A program made the position numbers and the translations under genes. A DNA stretch of 51,927 bases, taken from Ophiosphaerella korrae. Its lineage: Eukaryota; Ascomycota; Dothideomycetes; Pleosporales; Phaeosphaeriaceae. The stretch is from assembly GCA_028456385.1 (NCBI GenBank), contig JALNQF010000293.1:1-51927 (forward strand). Direction: 5' to 3'. A model generated the notes under the pieces. It had not been told where the DNA came from. It did not search any database and saw only the letters and a list, made by a program, of their open reading frames with translations. Each line of letters opens with the position of its first letter. Positions within the stretch are counted from its first letter, which is position 1. Positions 12,127-23,430 of this stretch are shown piece by piece.

Positions 12127-12566
12127 TATTATAGGTATAATAAGAGAAATTAAGATAGAGCTAATTAGTCCTAACTTAAGTACTAATAAAGTATAGGATA
12201 AGTAGAGTAATAATCTCGATTAGGAAGTTAATTATAATAAAGATACGTAATAACTTTATAGCTTTATAAAGCTTAGTACCTATAAAGCTATAAAGCTATA
12301 AAGCTACTAACTTTATAACTTTATAAAGCTTAGCGCCTATAAAGCTAAAAGATTAATAAAAGTATATAGTTAGTAGTAATATATATTATTAAGATAGTAT
12401 TAGTAATCTAATCTTTAACTAAGAGCGATAATACTAGATATTATAAGAATCTTCTATTATTTATAGCCTATTACTTAATCGCAATATAAACTTTTATTAT
12501 TAACTTCTAATCTACTAATACTCTTAGAGTAGCTACTTGTAGTTAATAATAAGTAGCCCTATTACA
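12127..12566 (+). mobile_element. Solo gypsy-A LTR inserted in A-3 (TSD AGAAA)
   Basis: This 440-bp LTR starts TATTATAGGTATAATAAGAG and ends CTATTACA. It is flanked on both sides by AGAAA (12122-12126 and 12567-12571). Sequence on either side joins to give the uninterrupted chromodomain region seen at 38440-38480 in A-6. It is therefore a solo LTR left by LTR-LTR recombination, not the 3' LTR of A-3. Its middle (about 12255-12345) carries a repeated TATAAAGCT-rich block (TAGCTTTATAAAGC units), different from the minisatellite of other gypsy-A LTRs. Confidence 0.9.
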
Positions 12567-12571
12567 AGAAA

Positions 12572-13117
12572 CTACTACCTAGTAAAGTAAATTAGTATAA
12601 ATAAGAAAAGATAACTATAAGAAAATATATTAGAACTAGAAGATAATTTTAATTATTCTAAGAAATTAGAGAAGTTCTAAAATTAAAATTCTTTAGACTA
12701 CTTAGTAGTAAATAGAGAAGACCTACGCTATTAGTAATAGTTAGAGAGGTATTAGACGCGCCTAATATAGTAGGAGCTAGAGTAGCCTCTACTATATTCT
12801 TAAAGTCTAGCTTAGATTCTAGAAGAATAGACTACTTAAAAGACTTTTTATTATTTAAAGCCTTTATCTTATAAAGATAAAATAAGTAAGCCTAGTTATT
12901 AAGAAGCTAAAACTAATATTCTTTTAGTAAATAATAAAAGACCTTATATAGCCTTTTATACTCCTTTTTAGCTTTTATAATCTATAATAATAGTTTATTT
13001 TAAGTATAGTTTATAGCTTTCTTTATTATAAATAAGTATAGATATATAAATATATAAAGTATACCTATAATTTAAAAACGTATTTAGTATAAATCTTAAA
13101 GAATTTAATAGTATTTT
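12572..13117 (+). pseudogene. A-3 remainder: end of chromodomain and partial 3' UTR
   Basis: This continues the homology to A-6 (38460-38950): the end of the chromodomain (the AGAAGATAATTTTAATTATTC block near 12640), then a 3' untranslated region with the conserved CGCGCCTAATATAGTAGGAG motif near 12757. The 3' UTR is cut at 13117 by the LTR of A-4, so the polypurine tract and 3' LTR of A-3 are absent. The stretch has fewer stops in some frames but no recognisable separate gene. Confidence 0.75.
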
Positions 13118-13547
13118 TATAATAGGTTTTCTATTATTAACTATAGAGACTACTAAAGAGTATTAGTAGATTAAGAAGTAATAATAAAAGTTTATATTGT
13201 AATCTATAATAAGCTATAAATAATAGAAGATTCTTGTAATATTAAGTATTATCGCTTTATAGTTAAAAGATTAAATTACTTATACTATTTTAATAATATA
13301 TATCTTACTAAACTATATACTTCTAGTAATCTATTTATATAATCTTATAGATTACTTTAATCTATTATATATATTTATAGATTACTTTAATTTATTATAC
13401 GTATTTATAGATTACTTTACGTTTTATATATTTAGGTTATAAGTTATTTCTTAATCTAGGTTACTACTCTACTTATTTTATACTTTATTAGTATTTAAGT
13501 TAAGACTAATTAGCTCTATCTTAATTTCGCTTGTTACACCTATAATA
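13118..13547 (-). repeat. gypsy-A copy A-4: 3' LTR (430 bp)
   Basis: On the plus strand it begins TATAATAGG and ends in the complement of TGTTATAGG-TGTAACAAGCG, here ..CTTGTTACACCTATAATA at 13530-13547. The TGT, ACA and GCG survive, so RIP is lighter here. Two clear copies of a 30-bp unit sit at 13359-13388 and 13389-13418. The intact outer end lies against A-3 sequence, as for an ordinary insertion, but the partner LTR on the right is missing. Confidence 0.88.
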
Positions 13548-16500
13548 CTATTCTTCTCTCTAGGTAAGTTTTTATTTCTTTATCTTAGAGCTAAAGTTAT
13601 TAATCTAGTTTCTTTATTAATATTAAGTTCTTTATTCTTTATTTCTATATCTACTAAGTCTACTCTTTATTATTTTTAGTTAGCTAATTATATATTATAT
13701 TACAGTATCGCGATATTTCTTTATTTTTATTATAAGTTTTTAAATCTTTTATTAAATTATCTTACTTTAAAGTACAGTAAGGATTATAAAGTATATATTT
13801 AAGCTAATACTTAGTTATTTTATAACCTTTTTAGTGTATCTCTAGTAGAGTATAAGTTAATAATACTAATTCTTATATTTATACTTATTTATAATAGGGA
13901 GAGCTATTAACTATACTTAAGATATACTATCTAAATAGATTATAAAGGCTAAAAAAGAACGTAATTAGATTCTAAGTATATAGGTACAAAATTATACTTA
14001 CTTAGTTTACCTTTATAAGATAAAGGCCTTAAATAATATAAGGTCTATTAAGTAAGCTAATCTCTTAGAGTTTAAGCTTAGTTTTAAAACTATTATAGAG
14101 GCTACTCTAGCTTCTATTATATTAAGTACTTCTATCTCCTTATTATCTATTATTAGTATTATTAATTCTCTTAGTTTACTATAAGGTAGTATAGAAAGTT
14201 TTAACTTTAGAACTCTTCTAGTTTCTTAGAGTAATTAAGGTTATCTTCTAGTTTCTATATATCTTCTTATAGTTAATTTTTCTTATTTATACCTATCTAT
14301 TTTACTATATAGTAATTTCTTTTATTATAGAATTAATATTATAAGATTTTTTTAACTTTTTATTTTTTTATTTTCTATATATATCTACTTTGTATACTAG
14401 TAGTTTTACTTTTTGTAGTACTTATTCTAGTAGTACTACGTAGAATATTAAGTATATCTTTATCTTATCTAGTAGTCTTAGCTTAAATATAACTAGTATA
14501 ACTTCTTTTTTTAATTTTATATAGTTTTATCTTTATATAATCTAGTTTTAAGCTTAATTATTTACTTTTAATATTTCTTTATACTAACTATACTTTTTCT
14601 CTCTCTCTAAATTAGTATCCTTTTTAGTATTTTTTATTATAGTTCTTTACTATTTAATCTTATAAAAATTCTATATCTTGTTATAATTAATTCTATATCT
14701 TCTTAAGTTTATTTATAAAGTTTTCTCTTTTTAAAAACTAAGATACTTTAAACTTTAGTATTTAGTATATATTAGGGTTAAATCTATAGATTATAAAATA
14801 AAGTAATATTCTTATTACTATATTCTTTACGCTATTATATACTAGTTATACCTAATTATTCTAGTTATAATTAAGATAGTATCTTAAGTACTATTTTACT
14901 ATTTAATTTATACGTTCTAACTATCTATCTATTTATAGGTAGTATACTATTAACATTATATAGTTAATTCCTAATATTACTCCTATTATTTCTTATAGTT
15001 TTAATATAAATCTTACGTCTCTATTTATAATAATCTTATCTAGAATACTATACTAGCTAATTAATATTCTTAAGATCTAATATATAGTAATTTCTATCTT
15101 ACTTTTCTTTTTATATAGTTTAAAGTATAAGTACTTTATAAGCTTATTTACTATTATGAAGATACTATTATATTCTATACTTAATATTAGGTCTTTAGAT
15201 TTAAGTAACTTTGTAATAAAGTCTATTATAATAACTCTTTATAGTCTTTCTAGTATTTTAACTAGTTATAGTATTTTATATAGTACGTATCTATTATACT
15301 TATTTCTATAATATTCTATATAATCTTATAGTACTTCTATTACTAGTTATCTTGTTTTTAGAATATAGTAATCTCTTAAGAGTCTATCTAGTATTTTATT
15401 AATACTTTAGTATCTATATACTAGTAGTTTATAAAACTATTATATAAACTCTTTTTATATTTTACTTAGAATATATATTCTTTTATAAGCTTTTATAAGT
15501 ATTTCTTAGATCTTAAGTTTTTTTATTTCTTTAGAAGCTTTTTCTATTTTCTTTTAAATCTATTTATCTAGCTTACTATTCTTTTTTTTAAGTATTATAG
15601 CTATTTTACGTATATTTAAAACTAAATATCTATCTTTATTCTTAATTAGAACTATACTAGTAGTATTTACTTCTCTTTATAAATCTAGTCTTCTACTTAG
15701 AGCGTCTATAAATTAATTATCTTTACCTTTAGTATATATAATTTTAAGATTAAATATTAATAAGTATTTCTACTATATTATATAGTATTATAATAATTTT
15801 TATTTTTATAAATTCTATAAAGTTTTTATAGTTTATATAAACTTTTATTTAGTATTTTTCTTTTTATAAGTATACTCTCTATTATTTAAATACTTTATAG
15901 ATTACTTATATTTCTTTATTATAAATTAAATAGTTAAGTTCTACTAGCTTTATTTTCTTAGAAAAGTATTTAACTAAGTGTTCTTGTTTTATATCTTAGT
16001 CCTCTTGTATTAGTACTATTTTATAGACTAAGTTAGATATATCTATTTTTACTATTACTAGTAAGTCTAGATTATATATTCTAATAACTAGGTTACTTAT
16101 AATCTTTTATTTAATCTAATTAAATACATTATTATATTTCTTAGTCTATTTAAATAGCGTATTCTTTTTTATAAGTTTAGTTAATAGTTTTATTTCTTTA
16201 GACTCTTATTATTAGCTTTCTATAAAAGTTAACTAGCCTATAAAACTATTATACTTCTTGTAAGTTCTTTAGTATTAGCTATTCTTAAATTACTTTAATC
16301 TTGTTTAGGTTAATTTATATCTTTTTTAGTTTAATAATAAATGTTAGGAAGTCTATTTTTTTTATATAAAACTCGCACTTTTTTATTTTAAGAAATAATT
16401 TGTTATCTACTAGCTTTTCTAGTACTTTATATATATACTATATATATTCTTCTTCTATTTCTAAGAATATAAAGATATTATCTAAGTATATAAATATAAA

Positions 16501-17211
16501 TATATCTAAGTACTTTCTTAGGACTATATTAATTCTTTTTTAGAGTACTACTACTACAGTTATTAATTTTAATAGTATAACTAAGTATTTAAATAGTTTA
16601 TACGACGTTCTTAATATAGTTTTCTATTTATCTCTATTTTTAATTCTAATCTAGTAGTAAGCGTTTTAGATGTCTAGTTTTATATAGATTTAAGCTTTTT
16701 ATAGTCTATTTTGTATTTTATCTATATATAGTAAGGAGTACTAGTTTTTATTTATAATTGTATTTATCTTTCTAAAATCTATATAAGGTTTTTTATTCTC
16801 TATCTCTTTTTTATCTATAAATATAAGTTTATAAACTATTAAAGATTTAAATTCTTATATTTATTTTTTCTTTAGTACGTTTTAAATAAATATTTATTTA
16901 ATCTTAGATTCTTTTTCTATTTTCTTGTAAACTAGGCTCTATCTTACGTTCTTTCTTTCTTCTAATTCTATTACTAAGTCCTATAGCTAATATTTTAGAA
17001 GGTAGTTATTAGGTTCTATATATTATTTTTCTTATTACTTATATTCTTTTAGGAATTTTCTTTTATATATAGTTATATTAGCTTTTAATATATCTTTTAT
17101 AGGGTAGCTAATCTTCTCTATTCTCTAAATAATCCTTAGGTTAGCTATCTATAACTATAGTATACCTAGTATTATATCTTATTTATTATTAATTGTTATT
17201 ATATCTATAAC
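13548..17211 (-). pseudogene. A-4 internal region: 3' UTR, chromodomain, integrase, RNase H, RT (truncated)
   Basis: Going right it holds the pyrimidine complement of the polypurine tract (13548-13562), the 3' UTR to about 14200, a chromodomain, integrase (about 14400-15550), RNase H (about 15600-16150) and reverse transcriptase (about 16250-16900). It then enters the protease side and ends abruptly at 17211 inside pol. Alignment to A-6 and A-5 is continuous until then. There is no LTR at the right end; the next base belongs to a Fot1-like transposase relic. A-4 and A-3 face each other tail to tail and form a long imperfect inverted repeat. RIP stops are throughout. Confidence 0.8.
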
Positions 17212-17977
17212 TATAGTAAGTCTTTAAACTAAGTATTAATAAGTATACTACTTATAAAGATAATAAAAAGTAAATATAAGTAACTTATAGCTAATATACC
17301 TTAGATAATAGTAACTTACTTATAGTTACTTAGCTAGATAATCTTCTTTTTCCTAGCTACTTCTAAACTTGTAATAACTATTTATACTATAATCTTACTT
17401 ATAATAAAGATAGTTTTATTAAAATTATAGATGTTATTATCTATAAATTTATAGTTCTATTTTATCTCTTATATTAAGTTAAGCTAAGATAAGATAGCTA
17501 TAAGATCTTTATAAGTAGCTTACTAATAGTTATATAAATAGCTTTAGTACTTCTAGAGCTTAGGAGTATACTTAATAAAGTTACTTTACTATACTCTAAA
17601 GAGTCTATCTACTATTTCTTATATAATAAACTTTAAAAGTATAAGACTTTATATAAACTACTTAAAAACTCTTTAAACTATAACCTTTTCTTTTAGTTTA
17701 TTAGGCGCTTTCTATTTACTTTATAGTTACGTTATATATACTTCCTAGTATATTAATTAATAAGAATACTTTTAAGTATATTAAATTATATTAAAGCTTA
17801 GTTAATACTTTGTACGTATTATATATTAATATTAATAATAGTTAGCTATAAATTAGTCTTAGTATATATCTTTTAGGAGTATTATAGTTAAGATATTACG
17901 TAATTTTTATACGTAAGTAGTATAGTAGTTAGGTATTACTAACTTACGTAAGTTACTAACTAACTTATAAAATACGT
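17212..17977 (-). mobile_element. Right half of a second Fot1/pogo-like transposon
   Basis: On the minus strand the element starts at 17977 with ACGTATTTTATAAG, sharing ACGTATT with the first Fot1-like element. It is preceded by TA (17978-17979). The plus-strand copia-E copy has the uninterrupted site (AGTATACTAATAC near 42450), which confirms the insertion. Coding relics run leftward: a region around 17480-17650 resembles the N-terminal half of these transposases. At 17399-17451 the frame reads DNNIYNFNKTIF, close to the conserved IYNFDE-GF block. At about 17291-17311 there is a VTIIQGI-like block. It stops at 17212 after the equivalent of the H--W-KD segment, so the C-terminal half and left terminal repeat are lost. 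A 16-bp palindrome, TAACTTACGTAAGTTA, lies in the terminal region (17940-17955). Confidence 0.82.
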
Positions 17978-19084
17978 TATACTATTAAAGATTTATTTAC
18001 TAAGTATACTAATAAGTATAGTACTATTTTTATAAACTAGTATAATTACTTACTATTAAATTAGTTTAAAAGAAATTAAATACTTTATATAAGTATTAGT
18101 ATATTATATTTATTAAATTACTATATAGTTCTCTAATTAAATTAGTAAGTAAAACCTTTACCTTTATTCTTTAATATTGTAGTAGTTTAACTTAAGCTTA
18201 GATTTAAAGTTTTTTTAGTATTATAATAAAGAATATCGCTAATATAGTAAAGTTAAAAAGTTTAATAAGTATTAAAGTACTTTTAGTAAAAGTAAAAAAG
18301 CTAAAAATAGTTTCTAAAATATATACTTATAAAGCTACTAGAAAGTTAAAAATTAAAGTTAATACTACTTTTATTACTTTATACTCTACTACTTACTCTA
18401 AAGCTATAATTAATTATAGTAAAGATTTTAATAGTAATATTAATAGATTAGATAGTAATTTTGCCTTTATAGTTTACTATTATAGAAATCTTAGTATTTA
18501 ATATATAAATACTTACTATTTGTATATTAAAAGTATAGTAGCTAATAAACGCTTAGTAAGTATTTTAATAATATATATTTTAGTAATTACTACTAAAAGT
18601 ATACGTCTAGTTATAGCTACTATATTTTTCTAGAGTAGTTATTATATATTACTAAGATTATTATAGATTAGACTTCTAAGAAAAAAAAAGTACTTACTAC
18701 TACTAAAAAAAATTATAAAATTTTTATAGCTCTTTTAATAGCTCTTAAAGTAATTAATTATTATTTCTAGTTCTTTATTTAAGAGTTTTTATTAACTACT
18801 AATAAGTAAAAGCTAAGTTCTAAAAAAACATCTTTTTTTAAAAAGTATACTTATATTAGTAGATTTTTTTATTTTAGGGATCTTAACTATATATCTTTTA
18901 TAGCTAAGAGCTATACTGTATAGAAAAATATAAAGTAATTTTTTATTTAGTAGTATATTTTTTTAAGTAATTAAGTAGTTAGTAAGTATAATACCTTAAG
19001 TTTTATAGTTTAAATAAACTTTTTTTAAATTAGATATTAATATTAAAACTACTTTAACTTATAATAATTATATTTTATACTTAG
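17978..19084 (+). pseudogene. Coding-like region downstream of and antisense to copia-E pol (minus copy)
   Basis: This aligns inverted with 41313-42450. Both lie directly downstream of a copia RNase H and so belong to the copia-E family. On the plus strand, opposite to copia pol, one frame is free of stops from about 18225 to 18496 (some 90 codons), which is striking in RIPped DNA. It continues with only occasional TAA or TAG to about 18640. It includes a stretch reading YYYRN..TYYLYIKS, where several Tyr codons could be former Cys, suggesting a C-x2-C zinc-binding pattern. No ATG survives. I do not recognise the family. It could be an accessory antisense ORF, a captured gene or the gag of another element. 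Confidence 0.45.
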
Positions 19085-19280
19085 ATAACTTATTTCTTTT
19101 TAAATTAAGCTAGCTTATAAATTATTTAAGTTAAGTTAGCTTATTAATTTTTTAAAATAAGTTTACTAATAAATTATTTAAATTTCTATTTTATTAGATT
19201 CTCTATAAAACTACTAGCTAGTATTTTATTTATAAAAAAGTAAGCTATTTTAAAAAATTCTTTTATATACATTTCCTAGA
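19085..19280 (-). pseudogene. copia-E RNase H C-terminus (minus copy, truncated)
   Basis: This is the reverse complement of 41100-41312, the end of RNase H in the plus-strand copia-E copy. The shared end reads QFKIFISQLNLKDI-like on the minus strand, typical of the last residues of Ty1/copia polyproteins. The rest of this copia copy (reverse transcriptase, integrase, gag) should lie to the right. It is replaced there by A-5, whose LTR end at 19281 abuts it cleanly. Confidence 0.75.
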
Positions 19281-19739
19281 TATAATAGGTTATTTACTAT
19301 TAACTATAAGTAACCTTACTATACTATTAGTAGATTAGAAAGTAATAATAAAGCTTATATAGTAACTAGTAATAACTATAAATAATAGCTAATTTATATA
19401 TATAATATTAAGTATTAGCGTTCTAGGTTAGAGATTAGATTACTAATACTATCTTAATAATACGTATTACTACTAACTATATACTTCTACTAATCTATTT
19501 ATATAACCTTATAGAGTACTTAAATCTATTATATATATTTATAGATTACCCTAATCTATTATAAATATTTATAGATTACTCTAATCTATTATACGTATTT
19601 ATAGATTACTTTATATTATATATTTAGGTTATAGTTTATTTTTTAATCTAAGTTATTAGTCTACTTATCTTATACTTTATTAGTACTTAAGTTAGGACTA
19701 ATTAGTTCTATCTTAATTTTTCTTATTACACCTATAACA
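19281..19739 (-). repeat. gypsy-A copy A-5: 3' LTR (459 bp)
   Basis: It begins TATAATAGG and ends CCTATAACA (19731-19739), the complement of TGTTATAGG with TG/CA ends intact. Next comes CTATACCCCCTT, the complement of a polypurine tract. It contains three tandem 30-bp units at 19523-19552, 19553-19582 and 19583-19612, each with AATCTAT...ATAGATT arms able to fold. The host on the left is copia-E. The right LTR is missing. Confidence 0.9.
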
Positions 19740-22700
19740 CTATACCCCCTTCTAGGTAGGTTCTAGTTCCTCTATCTTAGAGCTAAGGTTATTAATCTAG
19801 TTTATTTATTAATATTAAGTTTCTTATCCTCTTTCTCTATACCTACTACGTCTACCCTTTATTATCTTTAATTAGTAGATTATATATTATACTATAGTAT
19901 TATACTATTCCTTTATTCTTGTTATAAATTGTTAAACCTTTTATTAGATTATTTTTCTTTAAAGTGTAGTAAAGCTAATAAGGTATATATTTATACTAAT
20001 ACTTATTTATCTTATAATCTTTCTAGTATATCTTTTATAGAATAAAGGTTAATAATACTTATTTACGTATCTATACTTATTTATAATAGAGAGAGCTATT
20101 AACTACGCTTAAGATAAACTATCTAAAAAGATTATAAAAGCTTAAAGGAATATAATTAGATTCTAAGTATATAAGTAAAAAATTATACTTATTTAGTTTA
20201 TCTTTATAAGATAAAGGCCTTAAATAATATAAAGTCTATTAGGTAAGCTACTTTCTTAGATTCTAAGCTCGATTTTAAGGCTATAATAAGGGCTACTCTA
20301 GCTCCTATTATATTAAGTACACTTATTATCTCTCTATTTAGTAGTAGTACTATAGACTTTCTTAGTTTACTATAAGGCGCTCTAGAGGGTTTAAATTTTA
20401 GAACTCTTCTAGTTTCTTAAAGTAATTAAAGTTATCTTCTAGTTCCTATATATCTTCTTATAGTTATCTCTTTTTGTCTATACTTTTCTATTTTACTAAG
20501 TAGTAATTTCTACTATTATAGAACTAGTATTATAAAATCTTCTTAACTTCTTAGTTTTTTTATTCTCTATATATATCTACTTTGTATACTAGTAGTTCTA
20601 CTTTTTATAGTACTTTCTCTAGTAGTACTATATAGAATATTAGGTATATCCTTATCTTGTCTAGTAGTCTAAGTTTAAATATAACTAGTATAACTTTCTT
20701 CTTTACTTTATATAGTTTTATTTTAATATAATCTAGTTTTAAACTTAATTATTTACTTTTAATATTTCTTTATATTAACTATACATTTTCTTTCTCTTTA
20801 AATTAGGGTTCCTCTTAGTATTTTCTATTATTGTACTTTACTACTTAATCTTATAGGAATTCTATATCCTATTATAGTTAATTATATATTTCTTTAAGTT
20901 TGTTTATAAAGTTTTCTCTTTTTAGAGACAAAGATACTTTAAATCTTATTATCTAGTATATATTAGGGTTAAATCTATAGTTTATAAAGAAAGGTAATAC
21001 TTTTATTACTATATTCTTTACGCTATTGTATACTAACTATACTATAGGTAGTAGTTATACCTAATTATTTTAGTTATAGTTAAGGTAGTATCTTAAATAC
21101 TATTTTACTTCTCTTAGGTTTTTTAGTATTAGCTATTCCTAGATTACTTTAATTTTGTTTAAGTTAATCTTTATTTTTCCTAGTTTAAAAATAAATCTAA
21201 GGAAATTAGTTTCTTTTATATAGAGCTTGCATTTCTTTATTTTAAAGAATATTTTGTTTTCTACTAGTTTTTCTAGTACCTTATATATATATTATATGTG
21301 TTCTTCCTTTATTTCTAAGAATATAAAGATATTATCTAGGTATATAAATATAAAAGTATCTAGGTATTCTCTTAGAACTATATTTATTCTCTCCTAGAAT
21401 ACTACTAGTATATGTATTAATCTAAAGAGTATAACTGTATATTTAAATAGTTTATATTGCGTTCTAAATACTATTTTCTATTTATTTCTTTCTTTAATTC
21501 TAATCTAGTAGTAGGCGTTTTAGATATATAGTTTTATAAAGATTTAGGCTTTTTATAGCTTATCTTATATCTTATCTATATATAGTAAGAGATATTAGTT
21601 CTTACTTATAATTACGTTTATCTTTCTAAAACTATATAAGGTCTCTTATTATTATTTTTTTTGACTATAAATATAAGTCTATATACTACTTAGGATTAAG
21701 ATTCTTATATCTATCTTTTCTTTATTATATTTTTTATAAATAGTTGTTCTATCTTAGATTCTTCTTTAGTTTTTCTATAGACTAGGCTCTATTCTACGTT
21801 CTTTCTTTCTTCTAGGTCTATTACTAAGTCCTATAGTTAATGTTCTAGAAAGTAATCTTTAGGTTTAGTAAGTTACTTTTCTTATTTCTTATATTTTTCT
21901 AGGAATTCTCCTTTATATATACTTATATTAGCTCTTAATATTTTCTTTCTTAAAGTAGCTAATTTTCTCTATTTACTACTTTATCTTTAGGTTAGTTATC
22001 TATAACTATAGTATTTCTAATTTTATTTCTTACTTATTATTAATTATTGTTATATCTATAACTATATTTCTAATTTCTAATCTTTCTATCTTTAGTATAG
22101 AGGGTATTGTTTTAAACCTAATAGGTTCCTAGAATAGTTTTCCTTTAATATTACTTAGCTATTAAGGGTACTTCTTTATTATATACTTTATTCCTTGTAT
22201 TTCTATAAACTTCTTTAAGATAAAGTTTTTTATAGCTCTACTATTAATTATTACTTATACTTTCTTTCTTTAGTATATACTTATCTTAGTAATATAAAAG
22301 CCTCTTATACCTTCTAGCTATTCTTACTTAGGTAATTTAGTAAATTATCTATTCTTTTAAGGCTATTACTTCATCTTCTATTTATAGTTCTTGTATTTAG
22401 GATATTTATTATATATATATTTATACTATAGTCTTCCTTAGGTATATTCTTTAGAGAGCTTAGGTCCTAGTCTAATTAATATATATTCTTTGTTCGGTAT
22501 TTTAATTATTTTCTAACCTTAGATCTCTTTTCCTAAGATTACTTTTATATAATTATATATTTTTCTTTATACTTACTATATATAATTTTATAATTTTAAT
22601 TCTCTATATAAGTAGTAGTTTATGTTTAAGTATAATTCCTAGGAAATTTTAAAATATACTATATATTCTAGATCTATTCTTTTATTATCCTCTACCTAGT

Positions 22701-22745
22701 ACCTATCTATACTAGGTCTTATTATTATTAGGATATATACTAAGG
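19740..22745 (-). pseudogene. A-5 internal region with a deletion between integrase and RT
   Basis: Going right it holds the polypurine tract, the 3' UTR (to about 20450), the chromodomain and the C-terminal part of integrase to about 21105. The sequence then jumps to reverse transcriptase at about 21106. Relative to A-4 the segment 14905-16250 (the rest of integrase, RNase H and the RT end) is missing, with a short TACTT-type match at the junction. Reverse transcriptase runs to about 21750 and the protease side to about 22700. At about 22745 homology to A-6 ends and an inverted integrase of another family starts. RIP is somewhat lighter than in A-2, with some TTG and TGT surviving. It is non-functional. 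Confidence 0.78.
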
Positions 22746-23430
22746 CTTAAGTCTTTTAGATATTATAAGTAATTACTAATATTATTATAACTTTCTTAAA
22801 GTTTAGTCTACTATCTACTATAAGCTTCTTTATTATACTCTATCTATAAACAATATCTTTATTAATAAATTTTACTATAGTTTTAGACATATTATAAGAT
22901 AATACTTTAGCTTCTAGCTATCTACTTAAATATTCTCTAGTAATAACTAAGTACTTCTTTCTTTAATATTCTAGTATATATACTATATTATTTAGAATAT
23001 CTTCTTATAAGGTAAATATATACGTATTTATTAATATATTAACTTATTATTTAGTACTCCTTTTTTAGTATTCTTTATAAGTTTCGAACTTCTTTTAGTT
23101 ATATTTATATATTTTTTTTACTAGTATCTCTATACTAGTATACTATAGACTCTATTTACTCTATAGTAACTAACCTAATAATATATATCTTATATAGTAG
23201 TAGCTTAAACGTCTAGATTATCTATAACTCTTTAAATAGATATATTTTTTTAAAGTTTTCTAAAATAAATAACCTTTATAAAAGAAAAAGTTTAATATTT
23301 TCTTATTCTATAACCTTTTTTTAGTAGAGAGTCTTGTAAGCGTTTTCTCTTATGTTAAGAATTTAGCTATTTCTTTTAATTCTTTAGAGTACTCTAATAC
23401 TAGTAAGTTTTTTTACTACCTATTACCTCC
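22746..23430 (-). pseudogene. gypsy-C integrase relic
   Basis: On the minus strand the frame, with RIP stops, reads like a fungal Ty3/gypsy integrase. Around 23260 there is KGYLF--TLKKYIYLK, then a zinc-finger area containing YKEYQKRS (the second Cys pair of HHCC, one Cys now Tyr). At about 22880-22960 KKYLVITRENLS--LEAKALSYN matches the region just after the first catalytic Asp. This is followed by IVYR-SIIKKLIVDSRP around 22800-22850, the second Asp region. The C-terminal third is missing because A-5 abuts at about 22745. It belongs to a family different from gypsy-A, -B and -D. Confidence 0.78.

Noticed and set aside
12127..12566. 3' LTR of A-3
   Set aside because: It is flanked by its own AGAAA duplication and A-3 sequence continues beyond it, so it is a solo LTR.
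19500..19620. Regularly spaced repeats as a CRISPR array
   Set aside because: The 30-bp units are directly adjacent without spacers and lie inside an LTR of a eukaryotic retrotransposon.
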